Shown here piece by piece: positions 5,483 to 6,005 of a stretch of 6,005 nt of DNA. Origin of the DNA: an uncultured Oscillospiraceae bacterium. Lineage in GTDB: Bacteria > Bacillota > Clostridia > Oscillospirales > Oscillospiraceae. The DNA lies in assembly GCA_900769995.1 (NCBI GenBank), contig CAAGIT010000179.1, positions 1 through 6,005 on the forward strand, written 5' to 3'. Under the pieces are notes generated by a model. The model did not search any database, was not told the origin of the DNA, and saw only the letters and a program-made list of their open reading frames with translations. How positions within the stretch are numbered: the stretch's first letter is position 1; each line of letters begins with the position of its first letter. The translations under genes and the position numbers were made by a program.

Positions 5483-6005
5483 ATGAACGCATTTTTACCG
5501 GCTGACATTCTTTTCCCCGAAGTAGCATCCATGGAAAAGTGGGCGGTTATCGCCTGCGACCAGTTCACCTCCGATCCCGCCTATTGGGAACGCGTCCGCA
5601 AGAATGCAGAGGGCGCACCCTCGACGATCAACCTCATCCTCCCCGAAGCCGAGCTTGGCACCGAAAAGGAAGCTGAGCACACCGCACTCATCAACAAAAC
5701 CATGGCGGAATATCTGAATGCAAATGTCTTCCGCACGTTGAAGAACTCTTTGGTTTACATCGAACGCACCCTGGAAAACGGCTCAGTCCGTAAGGGTCTG
5801 GTCGGCATGGTCGATCTGGATGCCTATGACTACTCTACCGGCTCAACCTCTGCTATCCGCGCCACCGAACGCACCGTTGTGGAACGTATTCCGCCGCGTA
5901 TGCGTGTCCGCCGGGATGCCCCGATCGAGCTGCCGCATATTTTGATGCTCTGCGATGACCATGACAAGGTTCTCATTGAGCCGATCGCCGCAAAAAAGAC
6001 CGAGC
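5483..6005 (+). CDS. DUF1015-family protein, N-terminal part (runs off window)
   Basis: The first 174 residues of a DUF1015 protein are present; family members are usually about 400 residues or more, so over half is missing beyond base 6005. Family blocks seen in order are LPADILFP near the start, WAVIACDQFTS (20-30), APSTINLILPE (45-55), LVGMVDLDAYDYS (106-118), IRATERTVVERIPPRMRVR (125-143) and ELPHILML (149-156). There is no signal peptide or membrane helix, so it should be cytosolic. The function is unknown; in many genomes such genes lie near serine/D-3-phosphoglycerate metabolism, which cannot be tested here. The ATG is preceded by AAAGG at 5467-5471, 11 bases away, slightly long but the only candidate. 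The frame is open throughout with no disruption, so the truncation is only the window edge. An extended -10 promoter lies about 60 bases upstream. Confidence 0.9.
   Translation, partial: MNAFLPADILFPEVASMEKWAVIACDQFTSDPAYWERVRKNAEGAPSTINLILPEAELGTEKEAEHTALINKTMAEYLNANVFRTLKNSLVYIERTLENGSVRKGLVGMVDLDAYDYSTGSTSAIRATERTVVERIPPRMRVRRDAPIELPHILMLCDDHDKVLIEPIAAKKTE

Noticed and set aside
33..6005. Search for mobile elements, CRISPR arrays, tRNA/rRNA genes, toxin-antitoxin or defence genes
   Set aside because: No terminal inverted repeats, spaced direct repeats, tRNA-like folds, transposase/integrase motifs or defence domains were seen. The genes are ordinary conserved chromosomal families.

Overview
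The window looks like chromosomal housekeeping DNA from a Gram-positive bacterium of the class Clostridia, probably a gut member of the Oscillospirales/Ruminococcaceae type. That placement is inferred from the protein families (TmcAL, a Gre-type factor, DUF378 and DUF1015 next to each other), strong AAGGAG/AGGAGG ribosome binding sites, A/T-rich intergenic DNA and a roughly balanced base composition. No exact species can be named from sequence alone. The first 32 bases are not biological: they match the Illumina TruSeq read-2 adapter, so real sequence starts at about base 33 and this is almost certainly a contig end.

Bases 100-5062 hold five tightly packed plus-strand genes that read as one transcription unit: tmcAL (tRNA-Met cytidine acetate ligase), a HAD-IIA (NagD-like) phosphatase, a 12-helix MFS/GPH-like transporter with an unusual large outer loop, a membrane-anchored glycerophosphodiester phosphodiesterase, and a GreA/GreB-type transcript cleavage factor. 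Junctions are ATGA overlaps or gaps of a few bases at most (32 bases for tmcAL to HAD if its second ATG is used). A good TATAAT box at the tmcAL/HAD junction suggests an extra internal promoter. The unit ends in a hairpin at 5069-5104 that can work in both directions.

Bases 5108-5317 carry, on the minus strand, a 69-residue two-helix DUF378 membrane protein that converges on that same terminator. Bases 5318-5482 are a divergent intergenic region with a perfect extended -10 box (TGGTATAAT) pointing to the last gene, the N-terminal 174 residues of a DUF1015-family protein that runs off the window.

The phosphodiesterase, phosphatase and transporter could form a small scavenging route (glycerophosphodiester to glycerol 3-phosphate to glycerol, or uptake of a linked sugar), but only their adjacency and family chemistry support this. 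No mobile element, CRISPR array, RNA gene or defence system was seen. The most unusual feature is the roughly 120-residue predicted extracellular insertion, with an internal repeat, between helices 3 and 4 of the transporter.
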